Source: Homalodisca vitripennis (lineage: Eukaryota > Arthropoda > Insecta > Hemiptera > Cicadellidae). From it: a DNA stretch of 64,000 bases. Position numbers and translations under genes: made by a program. Location of the stretch: contig NC_060213.1 of assembly GCF_021130785.1 (NCBI RefSeq), forward strand, positions 131,516,001 through 131,580,000. The letters are read 5' to 3'. Below the pieces are notes generated by a model that saw only the letters and a program-made list of their open reading frames with translations, searched no databases and was not told the origin of the DNA. Below are positions 49,254 to 61,376 of the stretch, one piece after another; position 1 is the first letter of the stretch, and every line of letters begins with the position of its first letter.

Positions 49254-49672
49254 CTATTTATATTACAACGTATAGCAACTTTGCTGTTATAAGAATAATG
49301 CAGGTCTACAAATGTTTTATCGAAAATCATTCATACAGAGTTTATATTTACAGATGACGATAAATTAATAAGATTCACTGAGATTATTTTAAAGTATGTT
49401 ATACTAAACAGATTTTTGTACAGGTTGGAATTTGCACAGTCAGACACATAAGGGTAAGGAAGCAGATGGTGTAAAAACGACAACAATCTACCTCAATATT
49501 GAGAATGGTACACCTTAAGGTTTGAGTACGGATAAAATAATATTGATACACAATCCTTTCGCAGCATGTATTTTTATTTTAAGTGATAATGTTTTCGGCG
49601 TAGACGAAGCCCGTAAATCATTGTTTGGTTTAATTTGATTTTGTTAAGTATATTACTTCATAAAACATAAAG
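49254..49672 (+). repeat. Right arm of the inverted repeat with 47,683-48,095
   Basis: The part to 49,529 also matches copy 1 (20,352-20,625); the part beyond is shared only with the left arm. The inverted copy was therefore made from copy 2 sequence, or from a relative of it, and not from copy 1. Confidence 0.85.
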
Positions 49673-49990
49673 CAATACATTGCAAATACTGTTTCAGTAA
49701 ACATACGTTTTAAAACCATTTTTAATTAATTAATTAATAATAATAATAATAATATAGAACATTGATAAGTTAAAAATGTTTGAAACACAAAATCCTTGGA
49801 ACGACTATCAAATTCATTCAGAGTTTTTACTGTGCCCTTACATGTAATGCCACTCAAAATACGTGTTACACACATTTAACGTGGTATATAAGATAATAAA
49901 TACATAATAAAAATCGATTTCTGATGAAGTATTCTGATCGCTTAATTGCGTTTGCTTCAATAAAACATTGGTAAATTATGGACATTAGAG
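49673..49990. other. Anonymous AT-rich sequence with an (AAT)n run
   Basis: A short (aat)n run lies at 49,737-49,755. No gene is seen. It ends near the 5' limit of the Penelope-like fragment. Confidence 0.5.
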
Positions 49991-49999
49991 ATTCAATTA

Positions 50000-50890
50000 G
50001 TTACCAAAAGTGAAGTTTCAGTCAGAAATGAATATTAGATCGACAGATTACACAAAATTCCAATGACAACTGAAGATTTTTATAAAGAATTAAACATTAT
50101 TAAATACATAGCCCAAAATAATGGATATAAACCAAGCATGATTGATATATTATTGAAGAACTACAAAAAGAAAGAAAATAAGAAGAAAGAGATATCAAAT
50201 ACATTCAATCAGACTACCTTGGTAAACATTGTCACAAAATTAACAAATCATTTTATAAACAAGGATATCAATTAGCATCTAAAACATCGAACAACCTTGG
50301 ACTTTTAATCAAAAACAAAAGCAATTCACCAAACCAAAATCAAAACTTAAAATTCAACAATAGTGGAGTATACAAATTAAATTGCAACGATTGTCAATCC
50401 CACTATATTGGACAAACCGGCCGATCATTCAAAATTAGATTTAATGAACACATAAAAGCATTGAAAACATCATCAAATTCAAAATATGCAGACCATTTAA
50501 ATAACACCGGCCATACATACACTAACATCGAAAACAATCTTGAAATTTTACACACAAGCAAAAAAAGTTGCTTATTATCCACTTTAGAACATTTTGAAAT
50601 TTACAAAAGTGCCAAAATTAATCATAATATATTATTAAATGACAAAGACTTTCTAACAAAAAATTTATTATTCGATAGACTCTTATACAATACACAATGA
50701 TCTCACATAAAATTAAATACAACAAATTTAGCCACCAAGGTAGTAAAAAACACATGACAAATTGATTTTAATTATTTATTTTATAATTAACTTAACCTCA
50801 TTCGTACCTGAAGATGGAATCAATGATTCCGAAATGTACATAGTGTAATAAAAATAAAAGTTAAAAAGTGTTAAAAGTTTATTTATATTA
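50000..50890 (+). mobile_element. 5'-truncated Penelope-like element, 3' end
   Basis: The fragment covers the reverse transcriptase-to-endonuclease linker, the GIY-YIG endonuclease and the 3' untranslated region. The latter contains cctgaagatggaatcaatga (50,810-50,829), then ttccgaaatgtac, a 'GAAGATG...CGAAA' signature familiar from Penelope-like 3' ends, with a perfect 7-bp hairpin (ggaatca a tgattcc). The reverse transcriptase itself is absent. The left boundary is uncertain, within about 49,960-50,040. Confidence 0.8.
50030..50700 (+). pseudogene. Penelope-like linker and GIY-YIG endonuclease, frameshifted
   Basis: The first part (50,063 onwards) reads MTTEDFYKELNIIKYIAQNN followed by GYKPSMID, a conserved linker of Penelope-like proteins. 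One frameshift at about 50,160-50,200 moves to a second frame open from 50,182 to the stop at 50,698-50,700. That frame contains NNSGVYKLNC (GVY, 50,356-50,385) and HYIGQTGRSFKIRFNEHI (YIG plus the conserved Arg, about 50,400-50,453), then a C-terminal region SCLLSTLEHFEIYK. The GIY-YIG core looks intact, but the protein lacks its reverse transcriptase and is frameshifted. It is not expected to function. Confidence 0.82.
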
Positions 50891-52141
50891 TGTTAATGAA
50901 TATTAGACGTGCAATATTGGAATTAGAGTATTCAATTACCTAAGCGACACATGATTTCTACCCTAACAGTCGAGACTAACGTGACATTAATATACAGTGC
51001 GTGACGCCCGCAATACATATGCTGCTTATGGAGCCATAGCAGCAAATGGATTAATTTTATTTACATTACACTAATGGTTGAGTCTTTTTTAGCGTAATAT
51101 AAATATAATTTGCAACATCTTCTCTACTAAAATAATCAAACTATAGGACTCGCTCGCAGGTGTTCATTTTAAAAGTATCTCTCTAGCTAAATCTGAGTAT
51201 TTATAAAAATTATTCCATTTATAAACCATTAGAAATTACCAAAATGCGGTCATAACAGGTATACGGGAATAGAAAAGAAATCGAAACACCTATCATCGTT
51301 ACGCAATTTTTAAAAAAAGGATTACACCCAATGCCAATTCTTTTGGTTTTAAAATAACTTTGAACCAGTTTTATCGGTTTTTATTTTATTTTTCAAGAAT
51401 AATGTTAAACTAAATTAATAAAGCACACACAATCTTCGTGTACGAGTTAAAAAGCGCAAAATTAAAAAAATCCCTGTGTTAAACAGTAGTATGCCTTGTC
51501 TTAAACACGCTGTAAAAACTTCTTTCGGACATTTGCTATAAAAGCTGAGAAAAATTATATCAAATTAAAAATATAATACTAAAATCGCGATTGAACAAAG
51601 CTGTTCCTTTTCACAATTATTCTAACCCTAGTGTTTTCAAGGTTACTTTTGGCAGTTTCAGATTTCCGTAGTAGCAAGCAGGGTTTTCATTTCGGCAACA
51701 TAATATGCTTCCCAGGTGACAGTCCTATCTCTTCTACTATTTTGATAAGTATGACATTATTAAATATACAAATTTCCACATTTTAGTACAGATAGGCTCT
51801 TGAGTGTTTTCCACAAATCTTCCAAAATCCGAGAATCCGCACATATGCCCAATATTGGCTTTATTTCCAGCATAAATTCCTGGGGCAAATGAAAACGTTG
51901 ATTACGGTCATTGACAGTTTTTATCCAAGAAACTTTGGTCGTACTTAGAGCAAACTATACGCTACCATATAAAGGTAGAAAAATAACACACCATCATAAA
52001 AGGGAGGTTTTATAGATTAAAAAAATGATATTGTAAAAAGATAATGCTTCTTCGGCTGCTCTGAAGTATTTTGGTGGTTACACTAAAACGCTTTTGATAA
52101 AAACCTTGGTTGTTACGGCCCATGAGAATCTGATGTGCAGT

Positions 52142-52186
<45 letters not shown>

Positions 52187-54650
52187 TTATATATAAATAT
52201 ATATATGTATATATAAACATATGAAATCTCGGTTTAATACCTCTAAACATAGTTAAAACTATTCCTTACAGGTATTAAATACTCACTTAAAAAGTGAATC
52301 AAGTGGTCTTAGGTTTGTTCTCTAATACTTTTAGGTAGTTATAAACAATCTTAAACTGTGTTTAAACACCTTAAGTTGTTCATTGGAGGGAGAGACGTCC
52401 TAGGATTTGTATGTAGATGATCAGCGCGTCCCCAAAGGACAACATTATAAACCTTGGCGTTTTAAGGACTAAGTTTAGTGATGCAATTTACGGTACGACA
52501 CTCCTGGTGAACGGGGACACGGGTATATTTAGTTTATAACGCAATTTTTATTTAAAATCTATGATCGTAATTTTAGTAAATACTTAAAGGCACTTGTTTA
52601 ACGTATAACTCATTTTGTTCGCTCACATTTATGGCGCCTGTGGTAAATAAAGTTAAACGTTTGTTTTCTCAAATTAACGTCTTGCATCTGTCCCCGCATT
52701 TTACTGCAGCTTTGGTGCTTTGCAATTTTACACACAGATCTTGCTTACCCATTTATTAAAACTTGACTGTTAATCGAACAATTTCCTACAACAATTAAGT
52801 ACCTAAACATATAGGTAACGCCGTATAATGACTTACATTTTCGCTTTTAATAGCTTAGTAAATTTAGTTTTACAATTGATGGTATACAGGATTTATTCTT
52901 ATATTTGTAACTTTTAAACCGTGATAAAGAGCTGGTAGTTTTCAATGAAGTACGTAAGATTACAATTATAAATGTCTTAAATAGTCTTATTGATCAATAC
53001 TCTATGCAGACAAAGGTTTAACACTTTCAGCAGACTGGCGGTAGAACTAGAATACATTTTACGTGATTTAGTTTTTGTTTCGATGAACTATTAAATAAAT
53101 ATCTCTTTGAAGTGGCCAAATAAAAAATACGGAATTCTGTAAAATTCATGTAAAGTTTTTGTTTTCTCTGTCCAAAAACCCTCTCATTAGATTGGTCTAA
53201 TTATCTTTCACCACCTATCGAATTTTCAAAATCACGTAACCTTCAATTTGACACACTTTATGCACGCAAAGGTCTTCAGGTTACAAAGGCATTTGCCATC
53301 TGAGATCACTTGCAACGGCTGGAGTCGACATAATAAAAAATATTTGCAAAACACTCCATTGAATTAACTAAGGATTAAAAAAGACACCATACAAAGTAAT
53401 CAAGAAGGAATATTACTTTAGCAAAGCTAACAGATCATACCACCGAATAGCTAATCATTTAACCGATTGCTAATATGCCAGATGCCTCAAATTACTGGTT
53501 GGGCTACAGCCAATAATCATATAGACTTGCCCTCTCCACTTACTTTAATAAGCGGATCTACATTATTGCCTATGCCAGATTTAAATTAACATCTTTTGGC
53601 AGAATATGGCTCCACTACGAGACCAAAATATTATACGATTTTAATTGTATTTATAATATTTTAAAGCTTTGTTTGTGAACTGGAAAATCTAGTCTGTTAC
53701 GCATTATCGTCCTCGCTTTTTTTAAAGAAAAATATCAAATATAGACGCAAACTTTTCTGAAGATTCTGAGTAAGAGATTTTACAGAACCAGTGATTGACG
53801 TATGCTTGTATAAAGGGAGTGGAGGGATGAAGCTGCGTTGTGGTTCAATGAAGCTGAACCATTGATGAATATAGATTTTTAATTACAGGTTTGGAGTACC
53901 TGTAATCGTTTTCTCAAGAGAAACGCTAGAACTAATCAAGTCAGAAAACAGCGTCAACAAAGACAGGATGAAGTTATAAAAACCTGGCATCTTCTGATAA
54001 ATTACTTGTGGTAGTTACTGATTGGTTCAGTTACAATAACTATAAGAATAGAAGCAGTGTTTAAACTAATAGGATGGAATGTATAGAATTTATTAGTGGG
54101 TGATATATCATACGTAGACGCCAACATAGGCAGGAAGAATCTGTACAAACACCGATAAATAAAAGTATAATAAGATTTGGGTAATTTGTATCGTTGAATA
54201 TTACAATAAAGTATAACACTAGTTTTAACGATGGCAAATAGATCGAAAACCTATTATCCTTTCAAATCATCAGTTGTCAATAAGAAACTTTGGTCTAAAA
54301 AATTTAAAAATAATTGGAGATTGGAAATTTATTTATTATTGTTGTAATATTCAGTGAATAGTTACTCGTATCTTGTGGAATCATGGTGATTTCCAATCCA
54401 TCCGTTTTTGTTCCTTCAGCTACTGTAAATATGTAGTTGCAAAATATCTATGGAAACCAAATTCAATACATGACATGTGAAAATTCACCATGTTTCCTTG
54501 TTGCCACGATGCTAATAATAAGTTTTGTTACATTTTTTTATGTTTTCACTCAATGGAAACAAATTGAAATTCTGGTTAAATAAATTGAAACACATAGTCG
54601 TGCAGTCATAACACAATGTTTTCACAGACTAGTCACATTTAACAAGTTCT
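50891..54650. other. Anonymous AT-rich sequence with an (AT)n tract
   Basis: An (AT)n and related tract lies at 52,148-52,210. A GC-richer patch at 52,385-52,530 and scattered short frames have no recognised identity. There is no RNA gene and no inverted-repeat element that I could delimit. None of this has a counterpart in copy 1. Confidence 0.45.
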
Positions 54651-54659
54651 TTGAATCAA

Positions 54660-54865
54660 TATTTCATAACTTTAGAGATCAAGATGGGGTTTCTAATTCT
54701 AACCGCTTTAGGGACGTATTCCGGAAAAATATTCGTAATAAATTCATCGTAGGGATCCTAAGAATGCCCTTGTAATATTTCAGTACAATCGGTTGAATAG
54801 TTTTTATGCGTGACAGCAAAACAAACAAATAAAGGTACTTTTGCATTTATAATATTATTAGGATA
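54660..54865 (+). mobile_element. Possible retroposon 3' end
   Basis: The string gcgtgacagcaaaacaaaca, then aataaaggtacttttgcatttataatattattaggat (54,808-54,863), resembles the 3' tails of a widespread insect LINE/SINE class. These end in a 'tttcgcatttataatattagtagga'-like motif. No coding region is attached and no target duplication was identified. Confidence 0.42.
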
Positions 54866-57756
54866 ATGTTAAGTATACGTACAAACTGTGGTTAATTTGT
54901 TGAGAATTTCATGTGATTGTCTTTATAATATGTTGATCATATTTGCAGTAACCTAATTAAACAATGTTACAAAATTAAAATCGATCAATTAGCCAATGTG
55001 TAAGGTACTCTAAATTACTTTCCTTTTGAAATTTCGAGGACAAATTTAGAAAAATAGACTACAGGAGTAAAAAGAAGGGACCTGACACTAACATGACTCA
55101 GTGAACCATTCGCTCCTGGATTGAAATTTGAGTAACAAGCTAGTGCAGTGAGTCATTATACAATGTTAACGTCCCTGTTATTGAGCAAAAGATTATTGAA
55201 CTTTGAAACACTATCTTGGAAATTCACGTTTGCTATGCAAAACACAGTACCTATTTTCAGAACCCTGGTGTTTAAGTTCATACATCGACACATCAACTTA
55301 TACTAAAAACTAAATGTAATGGGTTGTTTAAATTTAACAATTTTATGAATACTGTTGTTTAGAGATGACGAGAGTCATCAATGTGAACTGAAAAATTTTA
55401 CCATTAACGCCATATTTTTCGTATTATTATCTTGTATTTTTTATTAGAATAAGTTGTAGCCTCTATATTCAATATTAATTTAAAACTGTCCATAAATGAT
55501 ATGAAATGGTTGCTAATTTTATTTAGCTTAACATATTATTTTTTTAAAAGGGCTATGTTTACATTTAGAATATTTTCAATGATGGGCGTGTTTTATTACA
55601 CGTATTTATAACGTAATACATTAAAAATTACACTGATATATTTAAATGCATTTCTGTATTTAATTTATGATGTAGTTACAATAGTAAAATGTCCATCAAA
55701 GTACTATTGTTAATATTAGTTTACATGTAACTGCGAGTCTGTACGTAATTTTCAACGAGGACATTCGTGTGGTTGTACGCAATGTAAAACATTTTATTTT
55801 TAACCTCAAAAATATTGGTTTTTTGTTTTTCCATTATGATAGTATGATTATCAATATATAAATTAAATCACATAACGTGATAAAAAGGAAGTTAAAAGTA
55901 AGTATTTTTTTACTTAAAAAAGGCTGTAGTCCCTGGTAAAGAGAACTCTAACATAAAACACGAAATTAAAAGGATCACTAGAAAGTACTGGTGTTATCAG
56001 CAGATATACACAGTTAGTTTGGCTATCTGGTACACAAAATAAATGTTTGTTTTCTGCGTATACAACATAGATAAACGCTGACCTATGTCCAGCTATTAGC
56101 TACACATTGTTCGCAAATATATTACATTACCACTGTTTGTTTGTATTGAACTGATCCTGCAATATGGAAGAAAAATAAAACATGTTATAAGAGCATCTGT
56201 CAACTTACTACATAGTAACTAATTTATATGGAATGGTCATATATAATGATGATAAATGAGTGCAATCATATGAAGTATTATCAAGTGAAAAAGTAACAGG
56301 TATAGCTTAACTATTTGCAAGATATCTCGAGAAGGTTACCAGTAGTATTTAAATTTTGCACTAAACGTCATTTCTACATATACAAGAATGAGTTGTAGAC
56401 GATGGGTGTCCAACCCTAAGATTTGGCTGAGCGTCATCGAAGTGCTGGTAATGGCTCCGTTGTCAGTTGCTGGGATGTAAAGAGTTCATGCGAAACTTTC
56501 TTTCCTTTGTTAGTATTTTTCATGTAATCTCTGTGAAACCTGATATGTAACAAGTGGTGTAGTGTACTATACTGACTTGTTAGAGGTTTTGTCCAAAACA
56601 ATTTAAAAAAAACTGTAATTTTAATAGAAGCATGTAAATTTTATAGATTGTGCATGTGAAAAATGTAATAATCTGAAAATATCAAATCAATTGTAAAATA
56701 GTTACTATCTACACAATGTCCATAATTACTGTATCGAACGTACAATAAGATCTGCCAGGAGATAAGAAATACATTCATATAATATACTTAACTCTTGCTT
56801 ACTTAACCATACACATGTGATTTTTGGACTTAATCACAGAATTAATTAGATTATTTAAGATATAAAATGTAAACTTTCCAAAATTGATTGTTCAGCGAAG
56901 TTAACTAATTCTAAAATAGGTTCCGAAAATATCATTGCAGTTCGTTGTTTACAATTTGCTCTTGAAGATGGGGTTTGGGCATTAAGCTATAACTTACGTT
57001 CTTATTTTGGTAACTGGTTTTATATTCTTGTATTTTTAATTAAAAAAATATCTTTGAATTTGGTTGTATTCAATATATTCATCAAAGATATTTACTTATC
57101 TTTTTTCCTTGAACATATGTAGTATTTGGAAACAAAATATAGAGAATGTAATAGATTTTACTGTTGTTAATCCTGCGATTAAGTTACAAATTTACAAACT
57201 TTAATACCTTTCATACCCTATAATAGCAGTAATTGTAAAAAAAATATTCTCCTAGTTAAAATTATTACTTTTATTCGAGCTATTGAAATATGTTGCTATT
57301 ACCAGGTATATTATTCCAGCTCTGTGTAACTCTGGGGGTCGATATGTTGTTTTAATTATGCTCTGTCGTTTTGTTTAGGTAATGTCAGATTCTCTCACAT
57401 TTCCCAGTTAGTGACATTAGCTTAGGGCAATCAATGATTGCTGCTACCTTCTGTTTAACTTTCACTATTCATTAACAGCGATTATCTTTGATAAGCTGTA
57501 ATTGTTTTACATGGTTAAATATGTTTAACAAAAATCAAAACTAAACTGGTCGTAAACAGCAGCAGCTTGAATTTACAGCATTTCATCGTATTTTACAATT
57601 CTTCTAGTTTTACAACATTTGTAGTTCCAGTTGACTTGCCATGTCGTCTGAACTTATATAACCATATTTAACGGCTGTAAATGATTATGGCAACCCCACC
57701 CCCAACCAACAAGTTTCAAACTCTATAATGAAATGCGTTTCACTGTAAAAACTTGA
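54866..57756. other. Anonymous AT-rich sequence
   Basis: No gene is recognised. A phrase at 56,962-56,990 (cttgaagatggggtttgggc) is weakly reminiscent of a Penelope-like 3' end, without any other support. Confidence 0.45.
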
Positions 57757-57758
57757 TA

Positions 57759-59993
57759 CAGTGGAACTTGGATAATTCGAATCTCAAGGGACCAATAAAA
57801 AAATTCGAATTATCCAAAAATTCGAATTAAAAAAGTTAAGAGTTAAATGCTTAAAATAATGACACTTCACATCTTTGCTGAAAACCTTTATTGAAAATAA
57901 CAGGTGTGGTTGTAAATTTTGGTTTTCTGTGCAATTCTACTAAGCAAAGTATGGTAAAACAGTGCAAAATTGAACCATGAATTATCTAAAAAATAAACAA
58001 TTACAGTATATGTTTATCAATAAAAGAAAATAAGTTGAATGGTGATAAGGAACATTATACAGTACAATATTATATTTTCGAAAGAAGTCGGAAATCTTTA
58101 CTTGGTTTCTAAAGTTAAGTCTTTCAAAGATTCTGCCATATTCAAATAATTGAAAATAGACTCATTTACGTCATTTTTTACTTTAAAAAAAACGTTCCAT
58201 GATGTGATGTGCTGCTCCGGCCGCACTCGGAACGTTTATTTCCGCCCCAACTGATGACTCGCCTTCTTCGTCACCCGATGCCATGTCGCCATCATGTTTA
58301 TTGTTGAGCACTTCAGCGATGATCTCCGCGTCTGTTATCTCAACACATACTGCAACATCTTCATCCACGTTGACAAAATCTTCAAACGAGATGGCAGGGT
58401 CACTAATGACGTCCTCCCAGCCGTCAACTGAAGGTACCGCTTCCGCTATAATGTCATTGGCTTTTTCAGCGTCGTCCTCCTTTTTTACAAAACCAGCTTT
58501 TTTAAGGCAATGTTTGATCGTTTCGGGCGCTACTTTGTCCCAAGCTTTCTTGCACATGCGAGAGGCTTGAAGAATATCTAACTTGATTATTAGGGCGTCA
58601 CAATCTTCAGTCAGTATGTACTCAACCAATAAACGTATGTAAAACAGTTTTAGATTTTTTTATGATCCCCTGGTCCATAGGCTGGACAACCGAAGTCATA
58701 TTGGCAGGGAAAAAAATCACTTTAACATTTTCCATTACTGCAATCGTGTTGTGCGCAGTACAGTTGTCTATAAACAAGATAACTTTTCGTTTTTCTTTTA
58801 TGAACTTTTTGTCTAAGTTCAACAACCATTTCACAAAATTTGACTGGTCATCCCAGCTCTTGCGCTGTTCACATACTCCACTGGTTTTGATTTGACGTTT
58901 CTTCAAACAACGGGGACTAGCCGACTTGCCAATCATTAGTAAAAGCAGCTTTTCTGATCCATCCATGTTTGCACCAACCAGGAGAGTAATTCTCGTTTTA
59001 CTCAGTTTTCCTCCGTGGCATTTTTTTTCTTTAAATGCGAGTGTTTTGTCAGGGGTGCATTAAAAACAAAGTCCCGTTTCATCAACATTGAAGATGTCCC
59101 TTTCGTCCTGATCCTGAAGCATCTCCTCCAAATCTGTCTTCCATTGGTTGGCTTCTTGTTGATTAACGCTTCCACTTTCACCACAAATGGATTTCAACGA
59201 AATTTTGTTGCGATCTTTGAAGCCGTCAAGCCACTCTAAACTAGCCTTAAAATCTTGTTTCCCCAATTCAGTAGCAAATTATTCAGCTTTGTTTCTTACG
59301 GGAGGACCACTCACTGGAATCTTGTGATCCCTAGTTTGTTTGAACCACTTTAAAACAAACACAATTGTCCAAATCTGGATTTTCTGGCTCCCTTAAGCTT
59401 TTCCGGTCTTTAATGTTCTCACTTTCACTCCCGAGAATTTTTTCTTTATTCTTTAAGTAGTGTGGACAATGTGTTAGGAGGAATTCCAAAGTCCTTGGCA
59501 ATCCCAGATTTTTTCTTAACTCCCTTCTCTACTTCTTTTGATTGCCGCTATTTTCTGAGCCAAAGACAGTTTTTGTATGTTTGAGGATTACGAGGCGACG
59601 ACATGGGAGTGGAGTGGGTGGAGGTGGAGTGGTCTTGCAGGCAGCGCAGCTTGTGTCAATCGCGATGAGTCACGTCTACAAAACAATAGGCGCGGAAGCA
59701 TAGGGCCGAGCCGGCCGGCCGGGCGGGAGTGTGGCTAGATCTGTGTCCAATGCCCTTGAAGCAAGTGCCTTGTGATTAGAAAGAGTGCAGCGTCTTTTTT
59801 TTTCGCGAAATCTTTTTCCACATTTAAAATCGCATCGGGTTCGAATAAAAAGTTCGAATTATCCAAAATAAACTTCGAATTAAACCACGATATTTTTGCA
59901 TTATTTATATAGAAAATGCTAGGAGTCAATATAAATATTCGAATTAAAGAAGATTTTCGAATTATAGAAGTTCGAATTAGCCAGGTTCCACTG
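57759..59993 (-). mobile_element. Tigger/pogo (Tc1-mariner) DNA transposon, full length but dead
   Basis: The ends CAGTGGAACTTGGATAATTC (57,759) and ...ttcgaattagccaggttccactg (to 59,993) are inverted repeats of the Tigger/pogo type. They are bordered by TA on each side (57,757-57,758; 59,994-59,995). Subterminal ttcgaatta repeats extend inwards at both ends. The element is 2,235 bp, a normal length for a complete Tigger, and carries its transposase on the minus strand. A 58-bp copy of the right end follows at 59,994-60,052. Confidence 0.92.
58098..59604 (-). pseudogene. Tigger/pogo transposase (CENP-B-like HTH plus DDE_1), frameshifted
   Basis: The ATG on the minus strand is at 59,604 (MSSPRNPQTYK). 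In a shifted frame KLSLAQKIAAIKRSREG leads to KKSGIAKDFGIPPNTLSTLL, the N-terminal CENP-B/pogo DNA-binding helix-turn-helix. The DDE_1 nuclease follows: NVDETGLCF (first Asp, near 59,075), VILFIDNCTAHN (second Asp, near 58,780) and SVVQPMDQGII (third Asp, near 58,670). So all three metal-binding aspartates are still visible. The C-terminal part (58,629-58,183, KKAWDKVAPETIKHCLKKAG) is a 148-codon open frame; a T-run frameshift at about 58,190 precedes the true stop at 58,098-58,100. Stop codons (one at about 59,280) and several frameshifts make it inactive. Confidence 0.9.
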
Positions 59994-60052
59994 TATTCGA
60001 ATTAAAGAAGATTTTCGAATTATAGAAGTTCGAATTAGCCAGGTTTCCACTG
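59936..60052. repeat. 58-bp tandem duplication of the Tigger right end
   Basis: The block beginning attcgaattaaagaagattt occurs at 59,936 and again at 59,994, 58 bp apart. Both end in ccaggttccactg or ccaggtttccactg. The second copy has one extra T. Confidence 0.9.
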
Positions 60053-60053
60053 T

Positions 60054-61217
60054 TTTTACGTGGACGCGGAATTAGCTATTTCCAGTTCGTAAAATCTTTT
60101 GTTGTTTCCGAACATTCATAATATCCGCTTGATAGTGTAAAATAAAATAAATAATGGAATATTTGTTATATTTCGCTACAAATATTGTTCATTGTTTCAA
60201 CTTGTTTGATTCATAAATTTACAATTTGAGAAAGTCAATAATTGTACAGATGTATTTATTTATCATATCGCAGTGTCATCAAAGATAAGTAAATAATTAT
60301 AAAGTGTTCCACAATAAATTGTAAAATAATGGTAAAATAATAAAATATAACACTATTTATTAAAGTCATCCTTCTGTCGTTACCACGCTGCAGCCTGGAT
60401 GAAAATTATATATATATTTATGCATGAGTGATGTTTATTTATTTATATGTATGTATATTGTATTGCGTAATTTTTAATGACTTTAACTTTGTATAAGTAA
60501 TTTTTTGGTAACGCACGAAGCATTAGTTAATTACTGAAGCAAAGTTTCATTAAGATCTATCTTCCATGTAATACGTAGTTAAAAAAGTTATTTATTAAAA
60601 AAATCAGACTTACAAATCTTTTTGTAACACTATCCAAAAATAAACCTGAATCTGTTACATTTCTTTCAAAGTAGAGCAACCAAGTTTATAAATAAAATAT
60701 ATTATAGTGTAAAATGATTTAATTTTTATTTTAAATGTGGTTCCGTGGTGCCTCATATTAGTGTTAAAGGTTTTTTGTAAATTTAATTCGTTGTTCAAAT
60801 GTTCTAAGCGCAAATAATATACTTATTAAAAAATTAAAAATGATAAGAGTAGTCTACACGTTTCCCTTTATCCTTTACAGTTGTCCTTGTTTATAGATTT
60901 ATATGTACTATGCTGGTAATTTATTTTTTAAATATAAAATCTAAAATGTAACAGTACTACAAATATATCTCAATTACTAAATGAATATACATATTATAAT
61001 TATCTGTCAAGTTTCGTACGCAATATTTCCTCAATTAAACAACTTATTTTTATTAAGATTTAATTATATTTATTTTTTTAATTCTTGTATACAGTTTACA
61101 ACTTCACAGCCAATGAAAAAGTCTTAAAGAAATGTATTTGAAAAGATTACTGTACGTTTTATAATTTTTCAACTAATTCCATTTTGTATTAAAAGCAAAT
61201 GGGTAGAAGAAGAAAAA
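60054..61217. other. Anonymous AT-rich sequence
   Basis: No gene or element is recognised between the Tigger element and island 1. Long A/T runs only. Confidence 0.5.
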
Positions 61218-61376
61218 CTTTGTTAGTTTAAAGGTAGGAGTTTATTTATACTTTGAGGGAAACTGATGAGATTGGAGCGATACATAAAATATGATACACC
61301 TGGGGGCTGAAAATTGAGCAACCTTCTGCGGCAGCCGCGCTGAAACCTCGACCTTATCTGATATATCAAGTCACTC
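61218..61376. repeat. Conserved island 1, downstream partner
   Basis: Partner of 21,079-21,243, same orientation. It is the first of three collinear islands in the tail of copy 2. Confidence 0.75.

Larger units (their letters stand above)
27411..49529 (+). repeat. Large tandem segmental duplication, copy 2
   Basis: This is the second copy of 1-20,625, lying directly downstream. It is longer because it gained a hAT element (36,434-38,140) and a 0.74-kb rearranged block (47,681-48,421). It lacks one unit of the 130-bp satellite, two units of the 150-bp repeat and the tRNA-like SINE block found in copy 1 near 10.5-11.0 kb. By eye most of the alignable sequence differs only at scattered positions. 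An assembly artefact (unmerged haplotypes) is possible, but the copy-specific transposon with its target duplication and the divergent tails argue for two real loci or two haplotypes. Confidence 0.93.

Noticed and set aside
56962..57060. Second Penelope-like 3' end (cttgaagatggggtttgggc)
   Set aside because: Only a short phrase fits; no coding region or hairpin accompanies it.
58283..58570. 95-codon plus-strand frame rich in Ser/Thr/Ala
   Set aside because: It is the antisense shadow of the Tigger transposase C-terminal region.
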